This document shows positions 35,929 to 45,328 of a stretch of DNA of 64,000 bases, piece after piece (position 1 is the first letter of the stretch; every line of letters starts with the position of its first letter). The position numbers and the translations under genes were made by a program. A model generated the notes under the pieces. The model worked only from the letters and a program-made list of their open reading frames with translations, searched no databases and was not told the DNA's origin. This DNA comes from Hyphomonas sp. (GTDB taxonomy: Bacteria; Pseudomonadota; Alphaproteobacteria; Caulobacterales; Hyphomonadaceae): the NCBI GenBank assembly GCA_017792365.1, contig CP051229.1, positions 620,001-684,000 of the forward strand. Direction: 5' to 3'.

Positions 35929-36234
35929 TCAGCGACCGGTCTCTAGAAAGTCCGCCTTGATGTCCATGTGGATCGGGGGCAGGCGCTCGACGATTGCGCT
36001 CGCCATCAGCGCGCGCGCAGCCGTGGGGGCAGGGCGCTCCTCGGCTGCATCGAAGGCCTGCCGGGAGGGCCAGCGCGAATAGACGTAATACATGCCGTCG
36101 TCCGCCAGATGCAGCCGCGCGCCAAGCGTACCGTAGTACTCACGATTGACTTCCGCGAGCCGCGACCAGGCCGAAATGAAATCGGCGGCTTTGTCAGGAT
36201 TGATGCGGTACCGATAGATGACAGCGTGGCTCAA
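35929..36234 (-). CDS. ABM/Dabb-like monooxygenase-fold small protein
   Basis: 101-residue dimeric-alpha/beta-barrel-like protein: HAVIYRYRINPDKAADFISA, then SRLAEVNREYYGTLGARLHL and YYVYSRWPSRQAFDAAEE, as in antibiotic-biosynthesis monooxygenase-like proteins. An enzymatic role is not certain; many members are small binding or detoxification proteins. Convergent with the SDR gene (12 bp) and upstream of the PQQ-type dehydrogenase on the same strand (55 bp). Confidence 0.8.
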   Translation of the reverse strand: MSHAVIYRYRINPDKAADFISAWSRLAEVNREYYGTLGARLHLADDGMYYVYSRWPSRQAFDAAEERPAPTAARALMASAIVERLPPIHMDIKADFLETGR

Positions 36235-36289
36235 GATCTGACCCTCAGGACGTTTCTCTGAGTAATCTCATCTACAAACAAAGAATCCG

Positions 36290-37537
36290 CTAACCGGCCG
36301 GCGTCACCTTTGCGAGGACGCCGTCGCCCTGGTCGGTGATCAGCCACAGTGAGCCGTCACCGGCCTCCTGAACGTCCCGGATCCTGCCGAGATCGGTCAC
36401 GACGCGTTCCTCTCCGATTACCCGCCGGCCATCGAGTTCCAGACGCACGAGATAACCCGCGAGCCCCGAAACCAGCAGGTCGCCAGCCCACGGGAAGAGG
36501 TCGCCCTGATAGAAGGTCATGTCGCCCGGCGCGATGACCGGATCCCAATAGTATAGCGGCTGCTCCATGCCTTCCTGAGCCGTGATTCCCTCACCGATCG
36601 GTCCGCCGCGATACTCGATCCCGTAGGATACCACCGGCCATCCGTAATTCTTGCCGGCCTCGGCCACGTTGAGCTCATCGCCGCCCCTCGGGCCGTGCTC
36701 GATCGTCCAGAGATCACCGGTCTGCGGATGGATCGCGGCTCCCTGCACGTTTCTGTGGCCATATGACCAGATCTCGGGACGGGCGTCGGCCTGATTGAGA
36801 AACGGATTGCCCTCTGCAGGAGATCCGTCGCGGTTCAGTCGAACAACCTTGCCAAGCAGACCGTCGAGATCCTGTGACAGCTCCCGCGGCTCGGGCATCG
36901 AACGTTCACCGAGCGTCACGAAAAGCGTTCCGTCAGAATTCCACTCGATGTTGGAGCCGAAATGAAGCGGGGATTCCCAAGCCGGCACCTGCTGGAAAAC
37001 TACTTCCACATCTTCCAGGCTCGAGTTGTCTGCAGCGAGCTTTGCCCGCGCAAGACTGGTCCCGTTGGTTTCACCGCCCCGAGGCTCTGAAAACGTGAAG
37101 TACAGCTCTCGCGTGTCGGCGAAGTCTGGCGCCAGCGACAGATCCAGCAGTCCGCCCTGACCACGCGTGTAGATCTCCGGCAGCCCTGAGATGGAAGTGA
37201 CGGCGCCGTCCTGGCCGATGTGGAGCAGCCCCCCTGTACGTTCAGAGACCAGCACCGATTCGTCCGGCAGAAGCGCGATCGCCCAGGGTTCGTCGAGGTC
37301 TTCCGCGACGATCTCGACGTTGAACGATACGCCGCTGTCAACGGCCGGCGCGCGCGTCTGACCCTCAAATGCCGGAACGGCGTCTCGCTTGTTGGGTTCC
37401 CCTTGCTCGACAGGCGGCCCGTCAGGGCGCGTCTGGGGCGCTTGCGGTTCAGCTGAAGCGGTTTCGACGATGGCTCCGCGTTCTTCGGCCTGACAGGCGG
37501 CGGCCAGCGCAAGTATACCGACTAGGACTGCACGCAT
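36290..37537 (-). CDS. PQQ-dependent sugar dehydrogenase (lipoprotein-like)
   Basis: 415-residue beta-propeller of the soluble glucose/sorbosone dehydrogenase (GSDH) group: EDLDEPWAIALLPDESVLVSE, NIEWNSDGTLFVTLGERS, NVQGAAIHPQTGDLWTIEHG, NYGWPVVSYGIEYRG and the C-terminal RIRDVQEAGDGSLWLITDQ. The N-terminus ends in LALAAACQAE, a weak lipobox, so periplasmic anchoring is likely. PQQ biosynthesis genes are not in the window. It lies between the ABM-like gene and mutA. Confidence 0.9.
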   Translation of the reverse strand: MRAVLVGILALAAACQAEERGAIVETASAEPQAPQTRPDGPPVEQGEPNKRDAVPAFEGQTRAPAVDSGVSFNVEIVAEDLDEPWAIALLPDESVLVSERTGGLLHIGQDGAVTSISGLPEIYTRGQGGLLDLSLAPDFADTRELYFTFSEPRGGETNGTSLARAKLAADNSSLEDVEVVFQQVPAWESPLHFGSNIEWNSDGTLFVTLGERSMPEPRELSQDLDGLLGKVVRLNRDGSPAEGNPFLNQADARPEIWSYGHRNVQGAAIHPQTGDLWTIEHGPRGGDELNVAEAGKNYGWPVVSYGIEYRGGPIGEGITAQEGMEQPLYYWDPVIAPGDMTFYQGDLFPWAGDLLVSGLAGYLVRLELDGRRVIGEERVVTDLGRIRDVQEAGDGSLWLITDQGDGVLAKVTPAG

Positions 37538-37588
37538 CTGTTTCTCCCTGACGGCTCGAAGCGGCCGATCCTCAAGTTCACGCTAACG

Positions 37589-39595
37589 TCAGCTTCGCGC
37601 TGTAGCGCCTAATCCGAGCTCTGCATGTGCAAGCTCAAGACTGGCGACGACGTCGACACCCACGAAGATAAACTCATCGATGCCGCTGTCGAGATAAGCT
37701 TGCTTCATTTGTCCCGGCTTGCCCGCCAGGTAGATCCGGCCGGCTCCCGCTGCTCGCAGCGCCTTGGCCGCCTGTTCGGCCTCCGCCTCATACCTTGCGT
37801 CGGCGCCGCAGATGCAGACCAGCTCACAACCCGAGCTCTTGAAGGCTTCTGCTAGCTCCTCTGCCGTGCCGGCTGCTGCCGTCGCCTCAATGCCGCCCGC
37901 CGCAAAGAAGTTTGTTGCATAGGTCAGTCGAGCCGAATGTTCCGCCAGCGGCCCGAGCGCGGCGAGGAAAATACGCGGCGGCTTTCCAGCCTCCCGCCTC
38001 TGATCGGCGACATCGCGTAAGGCCTCGAACGGTTCGCCAAGCCGAATTGGCCACAGTGGATCGCAATGCGTTTCCGGCTCGGAATTCCTTGCGGCGATCA
38101 GCTGTCCAAATGCGATGCCCGCCTTGGCCGCGGAATGAATGGCTCCATAGCTGCGCTCTGTGGGGTCGGCTGCTTTGGCTTCGGCAGCATTCTGATCGTC
38201 GGTATGTGCGACCTCAACCGTGGCGGGCGTTACCTCCTCAAGGTCCGGGAAGTCGTTCACCCCTGTGACCCATTCCTTCCTCAAGGCCACCGCGCGGCGG
38301 CGCGCCTGCCGCGCCTCTGCGATGTCCGCCTGGAAATGACCCTGCTCAAGCGCATGGCCGATGCCGCCATTGCGTTCCATGCCCTGGAACATCGCCCAGG
38401 CGGCCTGGCTCAACTGCTCGGTCATCTGGTCGAACGCCCAGGACCCGCCGGGCGGGTCTATGACCCGCCCAAGCCCGGACTCTTCCTGCGCAATGATCTG
38501 CGTGTTGCGAGCCATCCGTCGGGCCAATGGCCCTGCGTGCCCCAACGCGTCAGTAAAGGTGCGGACGGTGACGATGTCCGCGCCGCCTACGCCAGCGGCG
38601 AAGCATGCTGCGGTATTCCGCAGGAGGTTGGTCCAGGCATCGCGAGCCGCGAGCATGCGGCGTGAGGTGACCGCCTGAAGCTTAATCGAACCCTCAGCGC
38701 CGAATGCTTCAGCGACGCGGCCGAGAATGCGTCTTGCCGCCCGCAGTTTTGGAATTTCCACGTGATAGTCGGATCCGACAGCGACCGTGAAGAGCGTACC
38801 GCGCACTGCATGCGACGGCTCGACGCCCGAATCAATCGCTGCGCGCATGTAGGTTGCGAATGACGCCGCCAGATAGGCAAGTTCCTGTACCTCAGTACCA
38901 CCAGCCTCATGCACCACGCGCGCGTCGACCCGCAGAACGGTTGACTTCGGGAAGGCCTCAACAAGTGATCGCGAGATCGCCACATCGGAACCGATGCAGT
39001 CAGCGAGGGAGCTGTCGCAGCGGCCGGTCCGCGCAAATGCAGCGATCGGATCAATGTTGAACGCGATCAGTGCGTCTTCGCGATCGGCGTCCGGGACCGC
39101 AGCCGCGAACATCACGGCCAGTTCGGCTTCTTTCCCCACCGCAGCGCCGACCAGATCGAGCGAAAGAGCGGCGAGGTCCAGCTTCACGCCATCAATCAGT
39201 TTCGCGAGATCGCTGGATTGGCCAAGGCGGATGCCGTTCTCCGCATCCGCATCGAAGCGCAACTCAAGCGATGACACGCCGTTGTTCAGCGCTTCGAAGA
39301 CCTCTTCCCGAGCGACATCCGGGTCCGGGTGACGCACCATCTGCCTGATGTCCCAGGGAAGCCAGGCGTCCCGTGTGGCCGAACCGCCGCGTACATGAGG
39401 ATACGATCCTGGAAACCCGATGCCCTGACTTTGGTCGCCCGGCTCGCGATAAAGCGCCTTAATAGGGAGGCCATGCTCGGTCCGGCTGTCGAGCGACTCA
39501 ATCGCCCGTCCTTTTAGCGCCTTTTCGACGATCTGCTCCCAGGCCGCCCTGTCTGCGGCTGGAAAATCCGCGGAAATCGTTAGACGCGAACTCAT
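37589..39595 (-). CDS. mutA: Methylmalonyl-CoA mutase, small (non-catalytic) subunit
   Basis: 668-residue beta subunit of heterodimeric methylmalonyl-CoA mutase. The barrel resembles MutB (WLPWDIRQMVRHPDPDVA; NTQIIAQEESGLGRVIDPPG). The C-terminal B12-like domain lacks the DXHXXG cobalamin ligand (equivalent region ALGPLAEHSARLTYATNFF), as expected for the small subunit. ATG 39595 is used, preceded by GGGAGAG. It is separated from mutB by an SDR, an ABM-like protein and a PQQ-type dehydrogenase, which is unusual since mutAB are normally adjacent. Confidence 0.94.
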   Translation of the reverse strand: MSSRLTISADFPAADRAAWEQIVEKALKGRAIESLDSRTEHGLPIKALYREPGDQSQGIGFPGSYPHVRGGSATRDAWLPWDIRQMVRHPDPDVAREEVFEALNNGVSSLELRFDADAENGIRLGQSSDLAKLIDGVKLDLAALSLDLVGAAVGKEAELAVMFAAAVPDADREDALIAFNIDPIAAFARTGRCDSSLADCIGSDVAISRSLVEAFPKSTVLRVDARVVHEAGGTEVQELAYLAASFATYMRAAIDSGVEPSHAVRGTLFTVAVGSDYHVEIPKLRAARRILGRVAEAFGAEGSIKLQAVTSRRMLAARDAWTNLLRNTAACFAAGVGGADIVTVRTFTDALGHAGPLARRMARNTQIIAQEESGLGRVIDPPGGSWAFDQMTEQLSQAAWAMFQGMERNGGIGHALEQGHFQADIAEARQARRRAVALRKEWVTGVNDFPDLEEVTPATVEVAHTDDQNAAEAKAADPTERSYGAIHSAAKAGIAFGQLIAARNSEPETHCDPLWPIRLGEPFEALRDVADQRREAGKPPRIFLAALGPLAEHSARLTYATNFFAAGGIEATAAAGTAEELAEAFKSSGCELVCICGADARYEAEAEQAAKALRAAGAGRIYLAGKPGQMKQAYLDSGIDEFIFVGVDVVASLELAHAELGLGATARS

Positions 39596-39755
39596 ACAAG
39601 GCTCTCCCAATCTATGCGCGCATCAGAAGCAATAGGGCGGCAACGTCAAGTTGGCCTTGCGACGCGGCGGTCGCCGAGCGCGCACACTGGCGTGCGCGGA
39701 ATGTCATGGCTAGTGTCCGGCTATCTTGGGATAATAGTACCGGAGATCATACCAG

Positions 39756-40745
39756 ATGGCGCTTCCAGAGCTCTTTGAGGGCAGGCTTTCGGTCCCGGTG
39801 ATCGGGTCACCGCTCTTTATCATCTCCAACCCGAAACTCGTGATCGCGCAGTGTCTCGCCGGCGTCGTTGGATCGTTTCCCTCGCTGAACGCGCGCCCGA
39901 TCGAACAGCTGGATGAGTGGCTGTCGGAGATCACCGAGACCATCAGCAGCGCACGGAGGGAGCGTCCCGACGCCAGGATCGCCCCATATGCGGTGAATCT
40001 GATCGTCCACAAGTCAAACAACCGGCTCGATCAGGATCTGGAGCTTTGCGTCAAACACAAGGTGCCGCTCGTGATCACCTCGCTGGGCGCGCGGCCTGAG
40101 GTCAACGAAGCGATCCATTCGTACGGCGGACTGGTGATGCACGACATCATCAACGTCGTGTTCGCACACAAGGCGCTTGAGAAAGGCGCTGATGGTCTCA
40201 TCGCCGTCTGTGCCGGCGCAGGCGGACATGCCGGAACCCATTCTCCGTTCGCCCTCATTCAGGAGATACGCGAGTTCTTCGATGGTCCGCTGGCGCTCTC
40301 CGGCGCCATCGCAACCGGAAAGGCTGTCTACGCCGCACAGGCGCTCGGCGCAGACCTAGCCTACATCGGCACGGCCTTCATCGCCTGCGACGAGGCCCGC
40401 GCGGTGGACGGCTATAAGGACATGATCGTGAACAGCGCGGCGAAGGACATTGTCTATTCGAGCCTTTTCACCGGGGTCAGCGGAAACTACCTCGCGCCAT
40501 CCATCGCAGCAGCCGGCCTCGATCCCAACAATCTTCCGGAGGGCGACAAGGCGACGATGAACTTCCGCGAAGGCGAGAGCTCGAAGGCCAAGGCCTGGAG
40601 GGATGTGTGGGGGTCCGGGCAGGGCATAGGCGCCATCAAGCAGCGAATGCCGGCCGCTGACTACATCGCTCGGCTCCGGGATGAATACCTGGCCGAAGCC
40701 GAACACATGGCGAAGATGGCCCGGTCCTACGGTGAAACGCCATAG
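39756..40745 (+). CDS. Nitronate monooxygenase / NPD-like flavoprotein
   Basis: 329-residue FMN protein of the 2-nitropropane dioxygenase family. Seen: VIGSPLFIISNPKLVIAQCL, the catalytic-histidine motif VCAGAGGHAGTHSPFALI, LALSGAIATGKAVYAAQALG (FMN phosphate binding) and DLAYIGTAFIACDEARAV. Nitronate monooxygenase or a related oxidase of acyl-CoA-like substrates; the ENR-type FabK reaction is less likely. Thirteen bp before the threonine dehydratase, so probably co-transcribed. Confidence 0.9.
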   Translation: MALPELFEGRLSVPVIGSPLFIISNPKLVIAQCLAGVVGSFPSLNARPIEQLDEWLSEITETISSARRERPDARIAPYAVNLIVHKSNNRLDQDLELCVKHKVPLVITSLGARPEVNEAIHSYGGLVMHDIINVVFAHKALEKGADGLIAVCAGAGGHAGTHSPFALIQEIREFFDGPLALSGAIATGKAVYAAQALGADLAYIGTAFIACDEARAVDGYKDMIVNSAAKDIVYSSLFTGVSGNYLAPSIAAAGLDPNNLPEGDKATMNFREGESSKAKAWRDVWGSGQGIGAIKQRMPAADYIARLRDEYLAEAEHMAKMARSYGETP

Positions 40746-40757
40746 CGATCCTGCATA

Positions 40758-41774
40758 ATGATCGTAGATCCGCAAACTGATCCGCCAGCCTTTCAGGATG
40801 TCCTGGATGCGCGCGAAGCGCTGCGACACGTCGCATATCGCACTCCATTGCTGCGGTCCGACGACATTGATCGCGAGTTGGGACGCCCCGTTTGGTTCAA
40901 GACCGAATGCCTGCAGCGGACGGGATCATTCAAGGTTCGTGGGGCGTGGAACCGCTGTCAGCACATCCCGCCCGCCGAGCTTCCGAGAGGGGTTGTGGCC
41001 TATTCCTCGGGCAATCATGCGCAGGGCGTCGCCTCTGCCGCACAGCGCCTCGGCATTCCCGCGACCATCGTGATGCCCGCAGACGCCCCGGCCGCGAAAC
41101 GGATCGCGACCGAAGGCTACGGCGCACTGGTCGTGCTCTACGACCGAAGCAGTGAAAGCCGGGAGGCGATCGGGGAAGAGATCCAGTCGCGGACCGGAGC
41201 GACGCTCATCAGACCGTTTGATGACGCTTGGGTCATCGCCGGCCAGGCCACGGCGACACTCGAGGCGATCGAAGACGCGGACGAGCTGGGCGTGCAGTTC
41301 GATGCGATGCTCTGTCCCGCCAGCGGCGGGGGATTGCTTGCGGGCGCGGCGATCGTGCTTGCGGAGCGCAGCAAGCAGACTGCCTTGCATGTAGCGGAGC
41401 CCCAGGGGCACGACGACCATCTGCGGTCGCTGGAGCAGGGCGTCGTCGTCGAAAACGCACCCGGGTTCCGGTCCATCGCAGATGCCTTGTTGGCGCCCCA
41501 GCCCGGAAATCTCACCTTCCCGATCACGCGCCGCCATGTCAGGTCCGGGCTCGCCGTGTCGGATACAGATATTCAGCGGGCAATGTACACGTCCTTCCGC
41601 TGCCTGAAGCTGGTCGTCGAGCCAGGCGGCGCGGTGGCGTTCGCCGCCCTGCGCAGTCAGTCGGCCAGTGTCGCCGGGGACGGCCCCGTGCTCGTCATGC
41701 TGTCTGGCGGCAACGTGGACGCCGCCCTCTTCAGCGACGCGCTCGCAATCGGGGCTGCTGCAGAGCGTACGTGA
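40758..41774 (+). CDS. Threonine/serine dehydratase-like PLP enzyme
   Basis: 338-residue fold-type II PLP enzyme. The Schiff-base lysine is in CLQRTGSFKVRGAWNR. Other motifs: VAYSSGNHAQGVASAAQRLG, the glycine-rich SGGGLLAGAAIVLAE and C-terminal LVMLSGGNVDA. No ACT domain is present, so this is a catabolic-type threonine dehydratase or serine racemase-like enzyme rather than feedback-inhibited IlvA. Thirteen bp after the nitronate monooxygenase gene. Confidence 0.92.
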   Translation: MIVDPQTDPPAFQDVLDAREALRHVAYRTPLLRSDDIDRELGRPVWFKTECLQRTGSFKVRGAWNRCQHIPPAELPRGVVAYSSGNHAQGVASAAQRLGIPATIVMPADAPAAKRIATEGYGALVVLYDRSSESREAIGEEIQSRTGATLIRPFDDAWVIAGQATATLEAIEDADELGVQFDAMLCPASGGGLLAGAAIVLAERSKQTALHVAEPQGHDDHLRSLEQGVVVENAPGFRSIADALLAPQPGNLTFPITRRHVRSGLAVSDTDIQRAMYTSFRCLKLVVEPGGAVAFAALRSQSASVAGDGPVLVMLSGGNVDAALFSDALAIGAAAERT

Positions 41775-41782
41775 ACGCGGTC

Positions 41783-43909
41783 TCAGCCGCCGCGTTTCAG
41801 GTCACGGCTCAGCTGGATCTGTGCGGGCTCACCTGACAGCCTGTGACGATAGACCTGCGTGTTCTCAAGGACGCGCTGAACATAGTTGCGGGTTTCACCG
41901 AACGGAATCTGTTCGACCCAATCGACGACATCCACGCCTGGCGAGCGCGGGTCGCCCAGTTCGCGGATCCACTGACGCGCGCGGCTTGGGCCCGCATTAT
42001 AGGCGCAGGCGGCGAGGACATACGAGCCGTTGAACTGGTCCACGAGTTCATCGAGAAACCCCCTGCCCAGACGCAGGTTGTAGATCGGGTCGTCAGTCAG
42101 CCAGCTTTCGCGGAAGGGCACGCCAACCCTCGAGGCCTCGACACGGGCGTACCTCGGGATCATCTGCATCAGCCCGCGCGCATTGGCCGAACTGACGGCG
42201 CTCGCATAAAACTCGCTCTCCTGCCGCGACAGCGCCAGAACCATGGCGTCCTCGGCCGCGCCATTCCGGGTCGAACGGGGAAGCGGCAATACGGGGAAAA
42301 CGGACTCAGCATCCACTATCCCACGTCCGAGGCCGGCCTTTGCGCCACGGATGGCTGCTCTCATGTGCAGCGCGTCGCGTCCAACCTCGAATAGCAGCCG
42401 GTGTTCTTCCGCGGTCTGGAGTTGGTCATCGAGGGCATTGGAGAATGTTTCGAACTCTCTCATGCGGCCAAGGTCGGCCAGAAGCAGCGCAGCCCGCACA
42501 TCCGGTCTCTGGCGAAACGCGGCCCGATCTGTCTCGGTGGGCGTCGCCACCGAGGGAAGGTCGATCAGCATCACGTCCGGTCGGATCCGCGCAACCTTCT
42601 CTGCGGCGAGCTGTCCATAGTATACGTAATTGAACTGTGCGGCCTCAAGGAATGCGCTCTCCGCCTCCGTGTTGCGGCGCTGCGCTTCCAAAGCCAGTCC
42701 CAGCCAGTACTGCGCCCGGGCGACGCTGATCGGAGTGGAGACCCCGTTCCCGAATGTGCGGAAGTGCGCCTCGGCGGCAACCGGATCGTTCAGCCGGCTC
42801 AGCGCAATCCAGCCCGCCGTCCATTCGGCATCGCGGAACCCTTCGCCGTCGTCCATGCCGTGATCAAGCGTCAGCAGGTAGGCCGACTGCGCATCGCCCT
42901 CGCGGATCAGTCTCCGGATCTCGGCATGCTTCTCAGTCCAGATCGAATCTCTCGCGGAAGGCGGAGCGTCGACGCCGCGGACACTCAGCAGCATCTCGAT
43001 CTGACCCTGGTCCCGCCCTCGGCGCTCCCGCCAACGCGCTCGCTCATAGGTCAGCCCGGCATCGTTCGCGTACTCGCTCGGTACTGCCTGCACGAAACTG
43101 TCGACGCCGCTCCGGTTGCGCCGCACCGCCAGTCGCGCCTGCGCCAACTTCCGACGACCCTCGGACAACCTTGGGAACAGGTCTTCTGCATCTGACAGCC
43201 GACCCCGCCACAACAGCATGTCGACGCGACGCCAATGGTCGTCCGCCGTCAGCTCGTTGCCGTACTGCGCGAGAATGCGCGAGGTGGCGTCGTCATTGAA
43301 AATCTCGGTCGCCCACGCCGTTCGGAGCACATCGCGCATCTCATCGCGCCGGTTCATGGAGTGGTGCGCGTCGGCAAGCGCCAGCACCCCTTCGCCCGTC
43401 CTCGGCGGATTGGCGCGCAACCATGCAACCCTCTGGTCCGCCGTCAGGGATGACCTCTGTATCTGCCGTTCGATACTCTCGAGGATTTCGTGGTGGTCGG
43501 GCCAGCCGGCAAACTGCTCTGCCGCCGCCTGCCGTTCCCGGAAGCTCATGGGCGAGGTATCGTCGCGCGCCATCTTCCAGCGGATGAGAAGCTGGGCGGA
43601 TGGATCGCGAATTTGACTGGCCGCGCTTTGGACGGCATCCCAGCGCTGCCGCTCGGCATAATCCAGAGCCTGGTCGAGGAGTGTGGCTTCCTGGCTGGGC
43701 AGCAAGGCGGACGCGCGTTCATATGCCGGTTTGAGTGTTGGGCTGGCGGGCAGTGCGGCCGCGACGCTAGGGGCAAGGCCGACCAGCAGGGCGGCCAGCG
43801 CGATCCTCGATGGCGTGCCCGGAAGCTTGCAAAAGCGGGCTACAGCATGAATATCCAGCCGGCTCCGAATCCCCGCAGGGAGGCTGTGGGGTCCAACGAA
43901 ACGCTTCAT
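41783..43909 (-). CDS. Soluble lytic murein transglycosylase (SLT)
   Basis: Periplasmic enzyme that cleaves glycan strands of peptidoglycan to form 1,6-anhydromuropeptides. About 708 residues: signal-like segment (RIALAALLVGLAPSVAAAL), a long helical U-domain rich in repeats (around residues 60-550), and a C-terminal SLT domain with catalytic glutamate in LALSRQESEFYASA, GLMQMIPRYARVEA and VLAACAYNAGPSRAR. The start is taken at ATG 43909, only 13 bp from the divergent dapA start. Convergent with the threonine dehydratase. Confidence 0.93.
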   Translation of the reverse strand: MKRFVGPHSLPAGIRSRLDIHAVARFCKLPGTPSRIALAALLVGLAPSVAAALPASPTLKPAYERASALLPSQEATLLDQALDYAERQRWDAVQSAASQIRDPSAQLLIRWKMARDDTSPMSFRERQAAAEQFAGWPDHHEILESIERQIQRSSLTADQRVAWLRANPPRTGEGVLALADAHHSMNRRDEMRDVLRTAWATEIFNDDATSRILAQYGNELTADDHWRRVDMLLWRGRLSDAEDLFPRLSEGRRKLAQARLAVRRNRSGVDSFVQAVPSEYANDAGLTYERARWRERRGRDQGQIEMLLSVRGVDAPPSARDSIWTEKHAEIRRLIREGDAQSAYLLTLDHGMDDGEGFRDAEWTAGWIALSRLNDPVAAEAHFRTFGNGVSTPISVARAQYWLGLALEAQRRNTEAESAFLEAAQFNYVYYGQLAAEKVARIRPDVMLIDLPSVATPTETDRAAFRQRPDVRAALLLADLGRMREFETFSNALDDQLQTAEEHRLLFEVGRDALHMRAAIRGAKAGLGRGIVDAESVFPVLPLPRSTRNGAAEDAMVLALSRQESEFYASAVSSANARGLMQMIPRYARVEASRVGVPFRESWLTDDPIYNLRLGRGFLDELVDQFNGSYVLAACAYNAGPSRARQWIRELGDPRSPGVDVVDWVEQIPFGETRNYVQRVLENTQVYRHRLSGEPAQIQLSRDLKRGG

Positions 43910-43922
43910 GGCGGAGCACACT

Positions 43923-44801
43923 ATGTTCAATGGTTCCATTCCGGCTCTCATCACGCCTTTTCGGGATGGCAAGGTCGATGACGACGCATTTGTCGAGCTC
44001 GTCGAGCGGCAGATCAAGGCGGGTTCTGCAGGTCTCGTACCGTGTGGCACGACCGGCGAGACGTCGACGCTATCCCACGCCGAGCATCGGCACGTGGTGG
44101 AATTGTGCGTTTCCGCTGCGGCTGGTCGGGTTCCGATCATTGCTGGAGCAGGCTCGAATTCGACCGAGGAAGCAATAGGGTTCCTGCGGCATGCCAAGTC
44201 CGTGGGCGCCCACGCCGGATTGGTCGTGGCACCCTATTACAATCGTCCCTCGCAGGACGGCATACTGGCGCATTTCGCGAGACTCAACGACGCCGTGCAG
44301 CTGCCGATTATCGTTTACAACGTCCCGGCGCGAACAAGTTCAGACATCCTGCCGGAAACGATGGGCAGGCTCGCAGCGCTTCCCAACGTGATCGGTGTAA
44401 AGGACGCGACCGCCCAGCTCGACCGTCCGCCACGCCATACCGCCATGTGCGGGGAGGACTTCATTCAACTGTCAGGCGAAGATTCGACTGCCGTAGCATT
44501 CAACGCGGTTGGCGGAACCGGCTGTATCTCGGTGACCGCCAATATTGCGCCGGAACAGTGCGCGGCGATGCAAGCGGCCTGCGCACGCGGAGATTTCGCT
44601 GAGGCGCGTCGCATCAACCAGACGCTTGCGCGCCTTCACCGGGCCATCTTTCTGGAGCCGAGCCCGGCGCCGACCAAGTACGCCCTGGCCAAGATGGGTC
44701 TTTGCTCGGAGGAGATCCGGCTCCCGCTCCTGCCCGTTGCATCGGACCAGCTCAAGGCGGAACTCGACGCTGCTATGGAAGAGGCCGGGGTGCGAGTGTG
44801 A
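43923..44801 (+). CDS. dapA: 4-hydroxy-tetrahydrodipicolinate synthase
   Basis: Condenses pyruvate with L-aspartate semialdehyde in lysine/DAP biosynthesis. 292 residues: [19 protein letters not shown], the Tyr in [14 protein letters not shown], the Schiff-base lysine in [13 protein letters not shown] and C-terminal [18 protein letters not shown] 43923 ([13 protein letters not shown]) is preceded by GGAG; the longer open frame from 43908 is not needed. The stop overlaps the smpB start as GTGA. Confidence 0.97.
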   Translation: MFNGSIPALITPFRDGKVDDDAFVELVERQIKAGSAGLVPCGTTGETSTLSHAEHRHVVELCVSAAAGRVPIIAGAGSNSTEEAIGFLRHAKSVGAHAGLVVAPYYNRPSQDGILAHFARLNDAVQLPIIVYNVPARTSSDILPETMGRLAALPNVIGVKDATAQLDRPPRHTAMCGEDFIQLSGEDSTAVAFNAVGGTGCISVTANIAPEQCAAMQAACARGDFAEARRINQTLARLHRAIFLEPSPAPTKYALAKMGLCSEEIRLPLLPVASDQLKAELDAAMEEAGVRV

Positions 44802-45262
44802 AGAGCACGACACGCAAGCTCGTGGCCGAAAACCGGCAGGCCCGCCGCAATTACGAGATTGAGGATACCATCGAGGCGGGTATCGCCCTTGTCGGGACAG
44901 AGGTGAAGTCGCTCCGTGGCGGTCGGGCCAACATTGCCGAGAGCTATGCCCGCGCCGACGAGGATGGTCTCGTTCTGGTGAACGCGACGATTCCGACCTA
45001 TCCGCCGGCAGCGCAATTCAACCACGAGCCGACACGCATGAGGCGGCTCCTGCTGAAGAAGCGTGAGATCGCAAAACTCATACAGGCGACGGAACGCGAG
45101 GGCCGCACCCTCGTGCCGCTCAAGCTGTATTTTGACGAACGGGGCATAGCCAAGTTAGAGCTGGCCCTCGGCAAGGGACGCAAGACGACCGACAAGCGTG
45201 ACGTCGAGAAAAAACGTGACTGGGCGCGTTCCAAGGCGCGCCTGCTTAGAGATCGCGGCTGA
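44798..45262 (+). CDS. smpB: SsrA-binding protein SmpB
   Basis: Binds tmRNA and delivers it to stalled ribosomes in trans-translation. 154 residues: [50 protein letters not shown] and the C-terminal [19 protein letters not shown]. The GTG start at 44798 overlaps the dapA stop by 4 bp (GTGA), a common alphaproteobacterial dapA-smpB arrangement. The tmRNA gene ssrA itself was not recognised in the window. Confidence 0.97.
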   Translation: MKSTTRKLVAENRQARRNYEIEDTIEAGIALVGTEVKSLRGGRANIAESYARADEDGLVLVNATIPTYPPAAQFNHEPTRMRRLLLKKREIAKLIQATEREGRTLVPLKLYFDERGIAKLELALGKGRKTTDKRDVEKKRDWARSKARLLRDRG

Positions 45263-45328
45263 CGTCCCTAACCAGCGCATTGCCTTGGCCCCGTACAGGC
45301 CAAATGCGAACAAAGGAGACAGTACAGC

